Assembly (NCBI RefSeq): GCF_009363755.1
Contig: NZ_CP045417.1
Location: forward strand, 1,736,001 to 1,800,000
Reading direction: 5' to 3'
Source: Halomonas sp. THAF5a
GTDB lineage: Bacteria; Pseudomonadota; Gammaproteobacteria; Pseudomonadales; Halomonadaceae
Length of the DNA stretch: 64,000 nt
Positions 26,491 to 36,313 of the stretch are shown piece by piece (position 1 is the stretch's first letter; each line of letters begins with the position of its first letter). The notes under the pieces are model-generated. The model saw nothing but the letters and a program-made list of their open reading frames with translations, made no database searches and had not been told where the DNA came from. Position numbers and translations under genes: made by a program.

Positions 26491-28227
26491 TCAGGCGTAG
26501 GTCACGATGCGGGAGCGCCCGCGATGCTTGGCCGAGTAGAGCGCCTTGTCGGCGAGCCCGATCAGCGTCAGTGGCTCGCCGGCATGCTCGGGGTAGGAGG
26601 CGATGCCGCAGGAGATCGAGGGCGTGTCGAGCACCCGGTCGCGATAGCGGAAGCGGGTGCGCGCCAGGATCTCCATCAGCTCGGCCAGGCGCGCCTCGAC
26701 CATGGCCGCGGTCGCGCCGGGCATGACGACGACGAACTCCTCGCCGCCCAGGCGGCAGACCTCGTCGCTGTCGCGAAAGTGATGGGTGAGCAGCCGACCC
26801 AGGCCGATCAGCACCGTATCCCCCGCCTCGTGCCCCTCGCGATCGTTGAACTGCTTGAAGTGGTCGATATCGATCATCGTGATCGTCAGCGGGGTGCCGT
26901 TACGGCGCGCCATGGCGGCCTCGTGCTCGACCAGCTCATCGAAGTAGCGTCGGTTGTGCACGCCGGTCAGGGCGTCCTGGTAGGAGAACGCCTGCAGCTT
27001 CATGACCATTTCCTGCAGGGTCTGGGTGCGCTCGGCGACCTGGCGTTCCAGGGAGCGGTTGAGGCGCTCGAGCTCCTGCTGGGTCTCGCGGTAGTGCCAC
27101 AGCGAGATCCCCACGATGGCCAGTGCGAATCCCAGCGCGCCGCCGTTCACGGGGACTGGCCACCAGCCCAGCAGGCTGTGGGCCACGGCCATGTCGACCA
27201 GCAGGATCAGGGCGAAGAGCCCGTAGCTCAAGACGATCAGCCGCTGCTCGCCGTTCAGCGCTCCCAGGCGCACGGCGATGGTGGTGAACATCACGATCAG
27301 GCTCACCACCAGCAGCGCATCGAAGATCGGGAAGGTGATCGAGAGGTCGACGACCCCGGCCAGGGCGAGCCCCAGGGCCCCCACCACGTACCCGAGGTGC
27401 AGCTGCCAGATGCGACGCAGCAGCCAGGGGCGCTGATCGGCGAACCAGTGCTCCAGCATCAGGCCCATGGCCAGCGGCAGGGTGTAGTAGCCGGCGGCGG
27501 CGAGATAGTCCCACAGCAGCGGCATGTCGAGCAGCAGCTGGCTGGCCGGGGTCTCGGCCAGCAGCATCAGGCTCGCGGCGAGCGCGAAGAGCCCGATGCC
27601 GACGAAGCTCAGGCGGTGGGCCTGGATGAGCGCGAAGACGAAGGCGAGCAGGGCCAGCAGCATCAAAAAGGCGCTGACCGCGAGGTCGCCGGCCGAGCCG
27701 GTGAGGATATCGGCCAGCATGGCCGGGCGCTCCATCAGCTTGACCTCGCCCCACAGGCCGATGGCGGTGTAGTCGGAGAAGACCCGGAAGTAGAGCGTCT
27801 TGCCGGCGAAGTCCTCGGGCAGCACGATCATGTGCCACGGCCAGCCCGCGAAGCCTCCCGCCCCGTGGGCGTCGAAGTGGCCGTGCTGATAGATCCGCTC
27901 GCCGTCGAGCCAGGCCTGGGTGATCAGGTCGACGCTGTCGATGTAGAGCACCGGGTCGCGCCATTCGCCCTCCGGCAGGGTGACGCGGAACCAGGCGTTG
28001 CGGCGGCCATCACGCTCGGGCGGGTTGGCCGGGAAGGCGATGGGCTGCCAGGCATCGTCGCCCTGGGATTCGGCGATCCACGCCGGGGTGCCGTCGGCCA
28101 GCAGGGGAGAGTCGCCCCAGCGGTATTCCCAGCCGCGGTCGAGCGCCATGGCCTCGGCGCCATCGCTCGCGATGAGCGCCACGGCCAGCATCAGAGGGGC
28201 GAGCAGCGTAAGGAGCAGGCGTCGCAT
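26491..28227 (-). CDS. Diguanylate cyclase with periplasmic 7TMR-DISM-like sensor
   Basis: A 578-residue membrane protein. After a signal peptide comes a periplasmic beta-rich domain of about 150 residues (GWEYRWGDSPLLADG, WFRVTLPEGEWRDPVLYIDSVD). Seven predicted helices follow (about 190-370), then a coiled coil (QELERLNRSLERQVAERTQTL) and a GGDEF domain with an active-site LGGEEFVVVMPG. The GGEEF variant is catalytically competent in known enzymes. The upstream ALTGVHNRRYFDEL is standard. It should make c-di-GMP in response to an extracytoplasmic cue. No I-site RxxD is obvious where expected. Confidence 0.85.
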   Translation of the reverse strand: MRRLLLTLLAPLMLAVALIASDGAEAMALDRGWEYRWGDSPLLADGTPAWIAESQGDDAWQPIAFPANPPERDGRRNAWFRVTLPEGEWRDPVLYIDSVDLITQAWLDGERIYQHGHFDAHGAGGFAGWPWHMIVLPEDFAGKTLYFRVFSDYTAIGLWGEVKLMERPAMLADILTGSAGDLAVSAFLMLLALLAFVFALIQAHRLSFVGIGLFALAASLMLLAETPASQLLLDMPLLWDYLAAAGYYTLPLAMGLMLEHWFADQRPWLLRRIWQLHLGYVVGALGLALAGVVDLSITFPIFDALLVVSLIVMFTTIAVRLGALNGEQRLIVLSYGLFALILLVDMAVAHSLLGWWPVPVNGGALGFALAIVGISLWHYRETQQELERLNRSLERQVAERTQTLQEMVMKLQAFSYQDALTGVHNRRYFDELVEHEAAMARRNGTPLTITMIDIDHFKQFNDREGHEAGDTVLIGLGRLLTHHFRDSDEVCRLGGEEFVVVMPGATAAMVEARLAELMEILARTRFRYRDRVLDTPSISCGIASYPEHAGEPLTLIGLADKALYSAKHRGRSRIVTYA

Positions 28228-28515
28228 GGCGTCTCATCGGTGGGGTGGACGAGACACAGTGTAACCCATCGTAACCGATATATCCCCGTCGCTTCTCAAC
28301 GTCCCCTTGAGGCGGCCTGTCGACCCCCCCGGGGTGCCGTCCTGGCCGCGATGGCCAGGGGGCTGGCGTGCCATGATCGCCACGGTCATGGCCCTTGTGT
28401 CATCCATGGTCCTTGTCCCTCGCGCATTTTTATACCGTTATCTAATGCGCTCGAAGATGAGGATGCTTCGATCTGGGCTCGACGCGGCTCAGTGTACAGG
28501 CCGCGGCCACGCGAT

Positions 28516-30099
28516 TCAGTCGACCGCGAGGCCGGCGGCCGCCACCAGGGCTCGAGTGTAGTCGCTGGCGGGCCGCTCGAGCACCTGGCGGCACTCGCCC
28601 TGCTCCATCACCTCGCCGTCCTTGAGCACCAGGAGGCGGTGCGCCATGGCGCGCACCACGGCGAGGTCGTGGCTGATGAACAGGTAGCTGAGCCGGCGCC
28701 GGGCCTGAAGGTCACGCAGGAGCTCGACGAGCTGCTTCTGCACGCTGCGATCCAGCGCCGAGGTGGGTTCGTCGAGCACCACCAGGCGCGGTTCGAGGAT
28801 GATGGCCCGGGCCACGGCGATGCGCTGGCGCTGGCCGCCGGAGAACTCATGGGGATAGCGGGAGGCGCACTCCTCGGGCAGGCCCACCTCGCGCAGGGTG
28901 TCGCGGACCCGGCGTTCCACCTCGGCTCGGGCAAGCTCGGGCTGGTGGAAGCGGAGCCCCTCGCTGACGATGTCGAAGACCGGCAGGCGCGGGGAGAGTG
29001 AGCCGTAGGGGTCCTGGAATACCACCTGCAGGCTGCGTCGCTGGCGTCGTAGGTCGTTGCCGCTCAGGCGGTCGAGCCGGGTGCCGTCGAAGTCGATCTC
29101 GCCGCGCCCCTGACCCAGGCGCAAGAGCGCCAGGGCTAGGGTGGTCTTGCCCGAGCCCGACTCGCCGACGATGCCCAGGGTCTCGCCGGGGGCCACCGAG
29201 AGATCCAGCGGCTTGACCGCCTCGAAGGGGGGTGGGCGGCGAGAGAACAGCCGCTTCGGGCGCGGGAAGCTGACCCCCAGGCCGCGCGCCGCAAGCAGCG
29301 GCGCCCGGCTCGTGACCGGCGCCGGCCGGCCGGTGGGTTCGGCCTCCAGCAGCAGGCGGGTGTGGGGGCTCTGGGGCCGGGCGAAGACCGCGTCCACCGC
29401 GCCGCTCTCCTGGGCCTGGCCGCGGTGCATCACGCAGACCCGGTCGGCGTGGCGGCGCACCAGGTTGAGGTCATGGGTGATGAAGAGCATGCCCATGCCG
29501 TGGCGGTCGCGCAGCTCGGCCAGCAGGGCGAGGATCTCCTGCTGCACGGTGACGTCGAGCGCCGTGGTCGGCTCGTCGGCGATCAGCAGGTCCGGCTCGT
29601 TGGCGATGGCCATGGCGATCATCACCCGCTGGCGCTGGCCGCCGGAGAGCTGGTGGGGCCAGGCGTCCAGCAGCTCCTCGGCCCGGGGCAGCCTGACCTG
29701 TTCGAGCAGTGCCCGGGTGCGCCGACGCGCCGCCTTGCCGGTCAGCCCCTGGTGCAGGCGCAGCGCCTCGCCGATCTGCTTGCCGATGGAGTGCAGCGGA
29801 TTCAGCGAGGTCATCGGCTCCTGGAAGACGAAGCCGACCCGGCTGCCGAGAAGGCCCCGCCAGCCGCGCGGCGAGAGGCGGGCGAGGTCGGTCTCGCCGA
29901 GCCGACGGCCGCCCTCGATGCGCGCGTTGGCGGGCAGCAGGCCCATGGCGCCGAGCGCCGAGACCGACTTGCCGGAGCCGGATTCGCCGACCAGGGCCAG
30001 GGTCTCGCCGCGTGCCACGGTGAGCGATAGCCGGTCGACCACGGTGGCGTCGTCGAAGGCGATGGTCAGGTCGTCGAGTCGCAGCAGGGGCTCAGGCAT
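28516..30099 (-). CDS. yejF: Microcin C/oligopeptide ABC transporter ATPase with two NBDs
   Basis: A 527-residue protein with two full nucleotide-binding domains. Each has GESGSGKS (Walker A) and a signature, LSGGQRQR in the first and FSGGQRQR in the second; Walker B motifs are LLIADEP and LVVLDEP. ATG 30099 overlaps the yejE stop and begins the first domain directly (MPEPLLRLDDLTIAFDD). It is the last gene of yejABEF; E. coli Yej imports the Trojan-horse peptide-nucleotide microcin C and other peptides. Confidence 0.88.
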   Translation of the reverse strand: MPEPLLRLDDLTIAFDDATVVDRLSLTVARGETLALVGESGSGKSVSALGAMGLLPANARIEGGRRLGETDLARLSPRGWRGLLGSRVGFVFQEPMTSLNPLHSIGKQIGEALRLHQGLTGKAARRRTRALLEQVRLPRAEELLDAWPHQLSGGQRQRVMIAMAIANEPDLLIADEPTTALDVTVQQEILALLAELRDRHGMGMLFITHDLNLVRRHADRVCVMHRGQAQESGAVDAVFARPQSPHTRLLLEAEPTGRPAPVTSRAPLLAARGLGVSFPRPKRLFSRRPPPFEAVKPLDLSVAPGETLGIVGESGSGKTTLALALLRLGQGRGEIDFDGTRLDRLSGNDLRRQRRSLQVVFQDPYGSLSPRLPVFDIVSEGLRFHQPELARAEVERRVRDTLREVGLPEECASRYPHEFSGGQRQRIAVARAIILEPRLVVLDEPTSALDRSVQKQLVELLRDLQARRRLSYLFISHDLAVVRAMAHRLLVLKDGEVMEQGECRQVLERPASDYTRALVAAAGLAVD

Positions 30100-31192
30100 C
30101 GCGGGGCGTCCTCGGGGTGGCGGCGTGCTGGATGTGGCGCGGGTCGAAGGCATCGCGCAGCCCCTCGCCGATGAACACCAGCAGCGAGAGCATCACCGAG
30201 AGGGTGATGAAGGCGGTGATGCCGAGCCAGGGCGCCTGCAGGTTGTTCTTGCCCTGGGCGACCAGCTCGCCCAGGGACGGCGAGCCCGGCGGCAGGCCGA
30301 AGCCCAGGAAGTCCAGGGCGGTGAGGGTGGTGATTGCCCCGGTGAACAGGAAGGGGATGAAGGTCAGGGTCGCGACCATGGCGTTGGGCAGCACATGGCG
30401 CCACATGATCAGGTGCGACGGCAGGCCCATGGCGCGGGCGGCGCGCACGTACTCGAGGTTGCGCGCGCGCAGGAACTCGGCGCGCACCACGTCGACCAGG
30501 CCCAGCCAGGAGAAGAGCAGCATGATGCCGAGCAGCCACCAGAGGTTGGGCTCCACCAGGCTCGCCAGGATGATCAGCAGGAAGAGCATCGGCAGCCCCG
30601 ACCAGATCTCGGTGACGCGCTGGCCGATCAGGTCGACCTTGCCGCCGAAGTAGCCCTGGATGCCGCCGGCCAGCACCCCGAGCACCAGCGAGCCCGCGGT
30701 CAGCACCAGCGCGAAGATCACCGAGAGCCGGAAGCCGTAGATCACCCTGGCCAGCACGTCGCGGCCCTGGTCGTCGGTGCCGAGCCAGTGGCGGGCGGTG
30801 GGCGGCGAGGGGGCGGGGTGGTCGAGCTCCCGGTCCAGGGTCTCGTAGGAGAAGGGGATCGGCGGCCAGAGCATCCAGCCGTTGGCGGCGATCTCCTCCC
30901 GGGTGAAGGGGTCGCGGTAGTCGGCGGGGCTCGGCAGGAAGCCGCCGAACTCCGTGTCGGGGTAGTCGGCGATCACCGGTGCGTACCACTGCCCCTGGTA
31001 CTGCATGACGATGGGCCGGTCGTTGGCGATCAGCTCGGCGGCCAGGCTCAAGACGAACAGCGCCGCGAAGAGCCACAGCGACAGCCGGGCGCGGCGATTG
31101 GCGCGAAATACCGCCAGGCGCCGGCGGGTGATCGGCGAGAGGCGGGAGGAGCGGCGCGGGGCGAGGTCGGGGTCGGTGCTGGGGGCGTTCAT
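30092..31192 (-). CDS. yejE: Microcin C/oligopeptide ABC permease YejE
   Basis: A 366-residue DppC-type permease with an N-terminal helix near residue 35 and a long periplasmic stretch containing YQGQWYAPVIADYPDTEFGGFLPSPADYRDPF in pieces, which is characteristic of YejE. Five C-terminal helices carry the EAA loop YVRAARAMGLPSHLIMWRHVLPNA. Three bases separate it from yejB. Confidence 0.88.
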   Translation of the reverse strand: MNAPSTDPDLAPRRSSRLSPITRRRLAVFRANRRARLSLWLFAALFVLSLAAELIANDRPIVMQYQGQWYAPVIADYPDTEFGGFLPSPADYRDPFTREEIAANGWMLWPPIPFSYETLDRELDHPAPSPPTARHWLGTDDQGRDVLARVIYGFRLSVIFALVLTAGSLVLGVLAGGIQGYFGGKVDLIGQRVTEIWSGLPMLFLLIILASLVEPNLWWLLGIMLLFSWLGLVDVVRAEFLRARNLEYVRAARAMGLPSHLIMWRHVLPNAMVATLTFIPFLFTGAITTLTALDFLGFGLPPGSPSLGELVAQGKNNLQAPWLGITAFITLSVMLSLLVFIGEGLRDAFDPRHIQHAATPRTPRDA

Positions 31193-31195
31193 GAC

Positions 31196-32269
31196 TCAGG
31201 ACTCCCGTGTCTCGAAGTCGATGCGCGGGTCGACCCACACATAGGTCAGGTCGGAGATCAGCTTCAGGATCAGGCCGATCAGGGTGTAGAGGTAGAGGGT
31301 GCCGAAGATCACCGGGTAGTCGCGCTGCATCACCGCCTCGAAGCCCAAGAGGCCCAGCCCGTTGAGGGAGAAGATCACCTCGATCAGCAGCGAGCCGGTG
31401 AAGAAGATGCCGACCAGGGCGGCGGGCAGCCCCGCGATGATGATCAGCATGGCGTTGCGGAAGACATGCCCGTAGAGCACGCGCCGGTCGCTGGCGCCCT
31501 TGGCTCGGGCGGTCAGCACGTACTGCTTGTGCACCTCGTCGAGGAAGCTGTTCTTGGTCAGCATGGTCAGGGTGGCGAAGCTGCCGATCGCCGAGGCGAT
31601 GACCGGCAGGGTGATGTGCCAGAGGTAGTCCTTCACCTGGCCCCAGGCGGAGAGCTCGTCGAAGTCCGCCGAAGTGAGGCCGCGCAGCGGGAAGAGGTCC
31701 CAGTAGCTGCCGCCGGCGAACAGCACGATCAGCAGGATCGCGAACAGGAAGCCGGGGATGGCGTAGCCGACGATCACCAGCCCCGAGCTCCAGACGTCGA
31801 AGCTCGAGCCGTGGCGCAGCGCCTTGCGGATGCCCAGCGGGATGGAGACCAGGTAGACGACCAGGGTGGTCCAGAGCCCCAGCGAGATCGACACCGGCAG
31901 GCGCTCGAGCATCAGGGTGGTGACCGCCTCGTCGCGGAAGAAGCTCTCGCCGAAATCGAAGGTGGCGTAGTCGACGATCATGCCGAGGAAGCGCTCGTGG
32001 GCCGGCTCGTCGAAGCCGAACTGCGCCTCGAGCTTCTCGATGAAGGCCGGGGGGATGCCCCGGGCGCCGCGGGACTCGCCGCCCGCGGCGACGTCGCCCC
32101 CGCCGCCTGCCATGCGGGTGCTGGCCTCGCTGGAGAGCCCCTGGAAGCGGGCCAGTACCTGGTCGATGGGCCCGCCCGGGGCGGCCTGGACGATGATGAA
32201 GTTGAGCAGCATGATCCCCAGCAGGGTGGGGATCATCAGCAGCAGGCGGCGCAGTACGTAGGCGGCCAC
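31196..32269 (-). CDS. yejB: Microcin C/oligopeptide ABC permease YejB
   Basis: A 357-residue DppB-type permease. GTG start at 32269 behind AAGGA. The N-terminus [20 protein letters not shown] is typical, and the long loop [15 protein letters not shown]...[19 protein letters not shown] is YejB-like. The permease loop [26 protein letters not shown] is intact. Confidence 0.88.
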   Translation of the reverse strand: MAAYVLRRLLLMIPTLLGIMLLNFIIVQAAPGGPIDQVLARFQGLSSEASTRMAGGGGDVAAGGESRGARGIPPAFIEKLEAQFGFDEPAHERFLGMIVDYATFDFGESFFRDEAVTTLMLERLPVSISLGLWTTLVVYLVSIPLGIRKALRHGSSFDVWSSGLVIVGYAIPGFLFAILLIVLFAGGSYWDLFPLRGLTSADFDELSAWGQVKDYLWHITLPVIASAIGSFATLTMLTKNSFLDEVHKQYVLTARAKGASDRRVLYGHVFRNAMLIIIAGLPAALVGIFFTGSLLIEVIFSLNGLGLLGFEAVMQRDYPVIFGTLYLYTLIGLILKLISDLTYVWVDPRIDFETRES

Positions 32270-32323
32270 GGCGTGTCCTTACTAGATGATCGGGGTCTTC
32301 AAGCCGGGTGACAGTCGGTGCCC

Positions 32324-34153
32324 TCAGCGATTGCGCTGCCGGGCCTCGATCTCGGGGGCGCGCTCGGGGTCCACCCACCAGGCGTGAAGGTCGAGCCCGT
32401 ACTCGGGGAAGGGCTCCTGCCAGCCGAACTTGTCCCACAGGGCGAACCGCGTATGGCCCAGGTGCCACTGGGGAATCACGTAGAAGCCCCAGCGCAGCAC
32501 CCGGTCCAGGGCCCGGGCGGCGGTGTCCAGCGCCTCGCGGCTGTCGGCGGCGATCAGGGTGTCGACCAGGTCGTCGATCACCGGGTCGCGAAGCCCGATC
32601 AGGTTGCGGCTCTGGGGCACGTCGGCGAATTCGCTGGTCCAGAAGTCGCGCTGCTCGTTGCCGGGGTTCGCCGACTGGGGGAAGCTGCCGACGATGAGGT
32701 CGAAGTCGAAGCTGCGCAGCCGGTTGAGGTACTGGTTGACGTCGACGATGCGGATATCGCCCTGGATGCCGAGGCGCTCGAGGTTCTGCAGCAGCGGCTG
32801 CACCACCCGCTCGAACTGGGTGTCGAAGAGCAGCACCTCCAGGCGCAGGGGCGTACCGCTGTCGAGATCGGTCATCACGCCGTCGCGCACCGCATAGCCC
32901 GCCTCCTCGAGCAGCGCCAGCGCCCGGGCCAGCCGAGGGCGCAGCCCCTCGGGATGGTCGATCGGCAGCGGCGCCTCGAAGACCGCGTCGGGCAGTTCAT
33001 CGCGGTGGGGCGCGAGCAGCGCGAGCTCGGCCTCGCTCGGCAGTCCCTGGGCGGCCATCTCGGAGTTGGCGAAGTAGCTCTCGGTGCGCTCGTAGGCGCC
33101 GTAGAAGAGGTTGCGGTTGAGCCACTCGAAGTCGAAGGCCAGGTTCAGCGCCTCTCGGACGCGCACGTCCTGGAAGGTCTCCCGGCGCAGGTTCATCACG
33201 TAGGCCTGCATGCCGGCGGGCTGGCCGTCCGGCACCTCGAGGCGCTCCACGAAGCCCGCCTCGAGGGCCGGGAAGTCGTAGGCGGTGGCCCAGTTGCGGG
33301 CGCTGGTCTCGAGGCGCAGGTCGAGGTTGCCGGCCTTGAAGGCCTCCAGGGCCACGGTCTGGTCGCGGTAGTAGTCGAAGACCAGCCGCTCGATGTTGTG
33401 ACGGCCGCGGTTCACGGGCAGCTCCTTGCCCCAGTAGTCCGCCACTCGCTCGTAGACGATCCGCCGGCCCGGCTCCACCTCGGCGATGCGATAGGGGCCG
33501 GAGCCGAGCAGGGCATCCCGGGTGGTCGCCTCGAAGTCGCGGCCCTCCCAGTAGTGGGCGGGCAGGATCGGCAGCTGGCCCAGGATCAGCGGCAGCTCCC
33601 GGGATTCGCTGTCGGCCAGGTCGATGTGCACGGTGTCGTCATCGACGGCGCGGATGTCGACGACATCGGCGTAGTAGGCGGCGTAGAACGGCTGGCCCTG
33701 CTCGGTCAGCGTCTCGAAGCTGAAGATCACGTCGGAGGCTTCGACCGGGTGGCCGTCGTGGAAGCGCGCCTCGGGGTGGAGGTCGAACTCGATCCACTGG
33801 CGGTCGGGGTCCAGGCGCACGCCCTCGGCGAGCAGGCCGTACATCGAGAAGGGCTCGCCGGGGTTCTGGGCGAGCAGGGTGTCGTAGATCTCGGTCAGCC
33901 CGGTGGCCGGGGTGCCGCGGATGATGAAGGGGTTGGTCGAGTCGAAGCTGCCGATGGCCGAGCGCACCAGGCTGCCCCCGATCGGCGCGTCGGGATCGGC
34001 ATGGGGCAGGTGGGGGAAGTTGGCGGGCAGGGCCGGGTCGCCGTAGAGCGCCAGGCCGTGCACGGTCGGCACCTCGGCGGGATCAGCCGCGAGGGCGGGG
34101 CCGCCGAGCAGGGCACCCAGCAGCAGGCCCAGTCCAGGGGCAGCGTGTCGCAT
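32324..34153 (-). CDS. yejA: Microcin C/oligopeptide ABC binding protein YejA
   Basis: A 609-residue SBP_bac_5 periplasmic protein. The signal peptide ends near GPALAAD. TVHGLALYGDPALPANFPHLPHADPDAP and GGSLVRSAIGSFDSTNPF are YejA signatures, and a later WFYVIPQWHLGHTRFALWDKF-like stretch carries pocket aromatics (the sequence reads GFYVIPQWHLGHTRF). First gene of the operon yejA-yejB-yejE-yejF, with a divergent-free promoter region of 42 bases before mltD's stop. Confidence 0.88.
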   Translation of the reverse strand: MRHAAPGLGLLLGALLGGPALAADPAEVPTVHGLALYGDPALPANFPHLPHADPDAPIGGSLVRSAIGSFDSTNPFIIRGTPATGLTEIYDTLLAQNPGEPFSMYGLLAEGVRLDPDRQWIEFDLHPEARFHDGHPVEASDVIFSFETLTEQGQPFYAAYYADVVDIRAVDDDTVHIDLADSESRELPLILGQLPILPAHYWEGRDFEATTRDALLGSGPYRIAEVEPGRRIVYERVADYWGKELPVNRGRHNIERLVFDYYRDQTVALEAFKAGNLDLRLETSARNWATAYDFPALEAGFVERLEVPDGQPAGMQAYVMNLRRETFQDVRVREALNLAFDFEWLNRNLFYGAYERTESYFANSEMAAQGLPSEAELALLAPHRDELPDAVFEAPLPIDHPEGLRPRLARALALLEEAGYAVRDGVMTDLDSGTPLRLEVLLFDTQFERVVQPLLQNLERLGIQGDIRIVDVNQYLNRLRSFDFDLIVGSFPQSANPGNEQRDFWTSEFADVPQSRNLIGLRDPVIDDLVDTLIAADSREALDTAARALDRVLRWGFYVIPQWHLGHTRFALWDKFGWQEPFPEYGLDLHAWWVDPERAPEIEARQRNR

Positions 34154-34195
34154 CGATCGGCATCCTTGTAGCAGGGCGGGGCGGAGCCCCGATCA

Positions 34196-35377
34196 TCAAC
34201 TACCGGAAAGTGTCAGCTGTTGCCCCGGTTGTAAAGTATCGAGCCGCTCGATGCCGTTCCAGCGCGCCAGGTCGGCCAGGGCCACGGAGTGACGCGAGGC
34301 GATCGCCGAGAGGCTGTCGCCCCGGCGCACCACGTAGGTCTCGTCGCTCGGCCGGCTCGCGCGGTCGGGGGTGTCGCTGCGCAGGCGGGCGACCATCCGG
34401 GTGGCGCTCTCGGCGGGCACCAGCAGGCGCGTCACGCGGCGCGGGTCGGCGCGGTCGCCGAGCAGGCCGGGATTGAGCGCCTCGAGCTCGGCGCGGGAGA
34501 CGCCGGCGAGGCGGGCGGCCTCGCCGAGGGCCAGGGCGCGGGTCACCGGCACCTCGGCCACGGCCGGGTCGGCCTCGATCTCGGGCAGGGTGACGCCGTA
34601 GCGCCCGGGGTCGGCGATGATCGTCGAGATGGCGATCAGCTTGGGGACGTAGTTCATGGTCTCCCGCGGCAGGTCGAGATCCCAGTAGTCGCCGGCCTTG
34701 CCCCGGGCGAGGGCGGCGCTGCGGGCACGGTTCACGTTGCCGGCGCCGGCGTTGTAGGCGGCCAGGGAGAGCTCGATGTCGCCCTCGTACCACTGCTCGG
34801 CCTGCATCTCGATGTAGTCCAGGGCGGCGTGGGTGGAGCGTGCCACGTCGAGGCGGCCGTCATAGCCGCCGCCGCGATGCAGGCCCAGGGCGTTGCCGGT
34901 GCCGGGCATGAACTGCCAGAGCCCGGTGGCGCCGCGATGGCTGCGGGCGGTGGGGTCGAACGAGCTCTCGATGAACGGGATCAGGGCGATCTCGCCGGGG
35001 AGCTGGCGCTCCTCGACCCGCTCGGTGATCCAGGCGAGCCAGGGCCTGGCGCGCTCGGTGATCTCGACGATGTTGTGCGGGCTCTGGCGGTAGTGTTCGA
35101 TCCAGTGCTGGACGCGCGGATGATCGGCGTCCGCCTGCCACTGGAAGGCCTCGCTCAAGCGCGACCAGGCGTCCTGGGGCTCCAGTGCCAGGGCATCCCA
35201 GAAATGCAGGCTGGTGGGCAGGGTGGCGGCGTGGGCCCTCTGGCTGGCCGAATCATCCGTGAAGGCGCTCCCGGGGCTGGTGGACGCCTGGCTGTAGCCG
35301 GCGACCGTCAGCGAGCCCATGAGAGCGAGACAGCTGGTGAAGCCCAGGATCCGTCGACGTGAGGTGTAGTAGGTCAT
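34196..35377 (-). CDS. mltD: Membrane-bound lytic murein transglycosylase D-like
   Basis: A 393-residue peptidoglycan lytic transglycosylase. Signal sequence to about residue 32. The SLT domain (about 120-250) has the catalytic Glu in LIPFIESSFDP, then GATGLWQFMPGTG, AAYNAGAGNVNRA and ETMNYVPKLIAI. A single LysM domain sits at the extreme C-terminus (YVVRRGDSLSAIASRH). The E. coli enzyme has two LysM repeats, so this one is shorter; no lipobox cysteine is evident at the signal end. RBS CTGGAG precedes ATG 35377. Confidence 0.85.
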   Translation of the reverse strand: MTYYTSRRRILGFTSCLALMGSLTVAGYSQASTSPGSAFTDDSASQRAHAATLPTSLHFWDALALEPQDAWSRLSEAFQWQADADHPRVQHWIEHYRQSPHNIVEITERARPWLAWITERVEERQLPGEIALIPFIESSFDPTARSHRGATGLWQFMPGTGNALGLHRGGGYDGRLDVARSTHAALDYIEMQAEQWYEGDIELSLAAYNAGAGNVNRARSAALARGKAGDYWDLDLPRETMNYVPKLIAISTIIADPGRYGVTLPEIEADPAVAEVPVTRALALGEAARLAGVSRAELEALNPGLLGDRADPRRVTRLLVPAESATRMVARLRSDTPDRASRPSDETYVVRRGDSLSAIASRHSVALADLARWNGIERLDTLQPGQQLTLSGS

Positions 35378-35450
35378 CGAGAGGTGATCTCCAGGTCATG
35401 CGAGGGCCTGCCCCGGGAGGCAGGCCCGAAATCGACTGCCGTCAGAGCGT

Positions 35451-36218
35451 TCAGAAGGCGTCTTTCCAGGCGCGCAGCGTGGTGAAGGTCGCCAGGTCGG
35501 TGTCGGTGTCGCCGTGGGCGGCAGCGGCCTTCCGCACGCCGGCCGAAGCGCAGCGCAGGAAGGGGTTGATCCGGCGTTCCCGGCCGAGGGTGCTCGGCAG
35601 CGTGGGACGGTCGAGCTCGCGGGCGCGCCGGCACTCCTCCTGGGCGGCCTCGACGTCGGCGTTGTCCGGGTCGGCGGCGCGGGCGAAGGCCAGGTTGGCC
35701 TGGGTGTATTCGTGGGCGGCGAAGACCAGGGTCTCCTCCGGCAGGGTTGCCAGGCGCGACAGCGACGCGTGCATCTGCTCGGGCGTGCCTTCGAAGAGCC
35801 GCCCGCAGCCGCCGCTGAAGAGCACGTCGCCGGCGAACAGCAGCGGCGGGATGCCCGCCGTGAAGAAGCCGATATGATCCAGGGTATGGCCGGGCAGGGC
35901 GAACACCTCGAACAGCCGGCCCATCACCCGCACCTCGTCGCCATCGCCGACGGTCTCGTCGATGCCCTCGATGTCGGGGTTGGCCGGCCCGATCACCCGC
36001 GGAGAGTAGCGCGAGATCAGCTCGCGCAGGCCGCCGGTATGATCCGGGTGGTGGTGGGTGATCAGCACCGCACCCAGCTCGAGCCCTTCGCGCTCCAGCC
36101 ACTCGATCACCGGCGTTGCATCGCCCGGGTCCACCACGCAGACTGCCTGGCTCGTATCCTGGCGAAGCAGCCAGATATAGTTGTCGCTAAAGGCGGGGAT
36201 CGGTGTCACGCTCAACAT
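35451..36218 (-). CDS. gloB: Hydroxyacylglutathione hydrolase (glyoxalase II)
   Basis: A 255-residue metallo-beta-lactamase-fold enzyme that completes methylglyoxal detoxification. The metal motif THHHPDH (about 55-61) is intact, followed by LPGHTLDHIGFF, LFAGDVLFSGGCGRLFEGTPEQM and FAAHEYTQANLAFA. The position next to the yafS-like and dnaQ genes is the standard gammaproteobacterial arrangement. Confidence 0.92.
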   Translation of the reverse strand: MLSVTPIPAFSDNYIWLLRQDTSQAVCVVDPGDATPVIEWLEREGLELGAVLITHHHPDHTGGLRELISRYSPRVIGPANPDIEGIDETVGDGDEVRVMGRLFEVFALPGHTLDHIGFFTAGIPPLLFAGDVLFSGGCGRLFEGTPEQMHASLSRLATLPEETLVFAAHEYTQANLAFARAADPDNADVEAAQEECRRARELDRPTLPSTLGRERRINPFLRCASAGVRKAAAAHGDTDTDLATFTTLRAWKDAF

Positions 36219-36313
36219 GGCTCAGGATCCTAGGCGGAGGCGTTCCCAGACGCTGCCGAGATACGTTGCGATATGGCTTGCAAAACCCGACACTTTGGAG
36301 GGATAAGGGCGTT

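Noticed and set aside
29141-32311. A plus-strand open frame of about 1050 codons opposite yejBEF.
   Set aside because: It is antisense to three well-supported ABC transporter genes and has a low-complexity Arg/Gln/His-rich composition.
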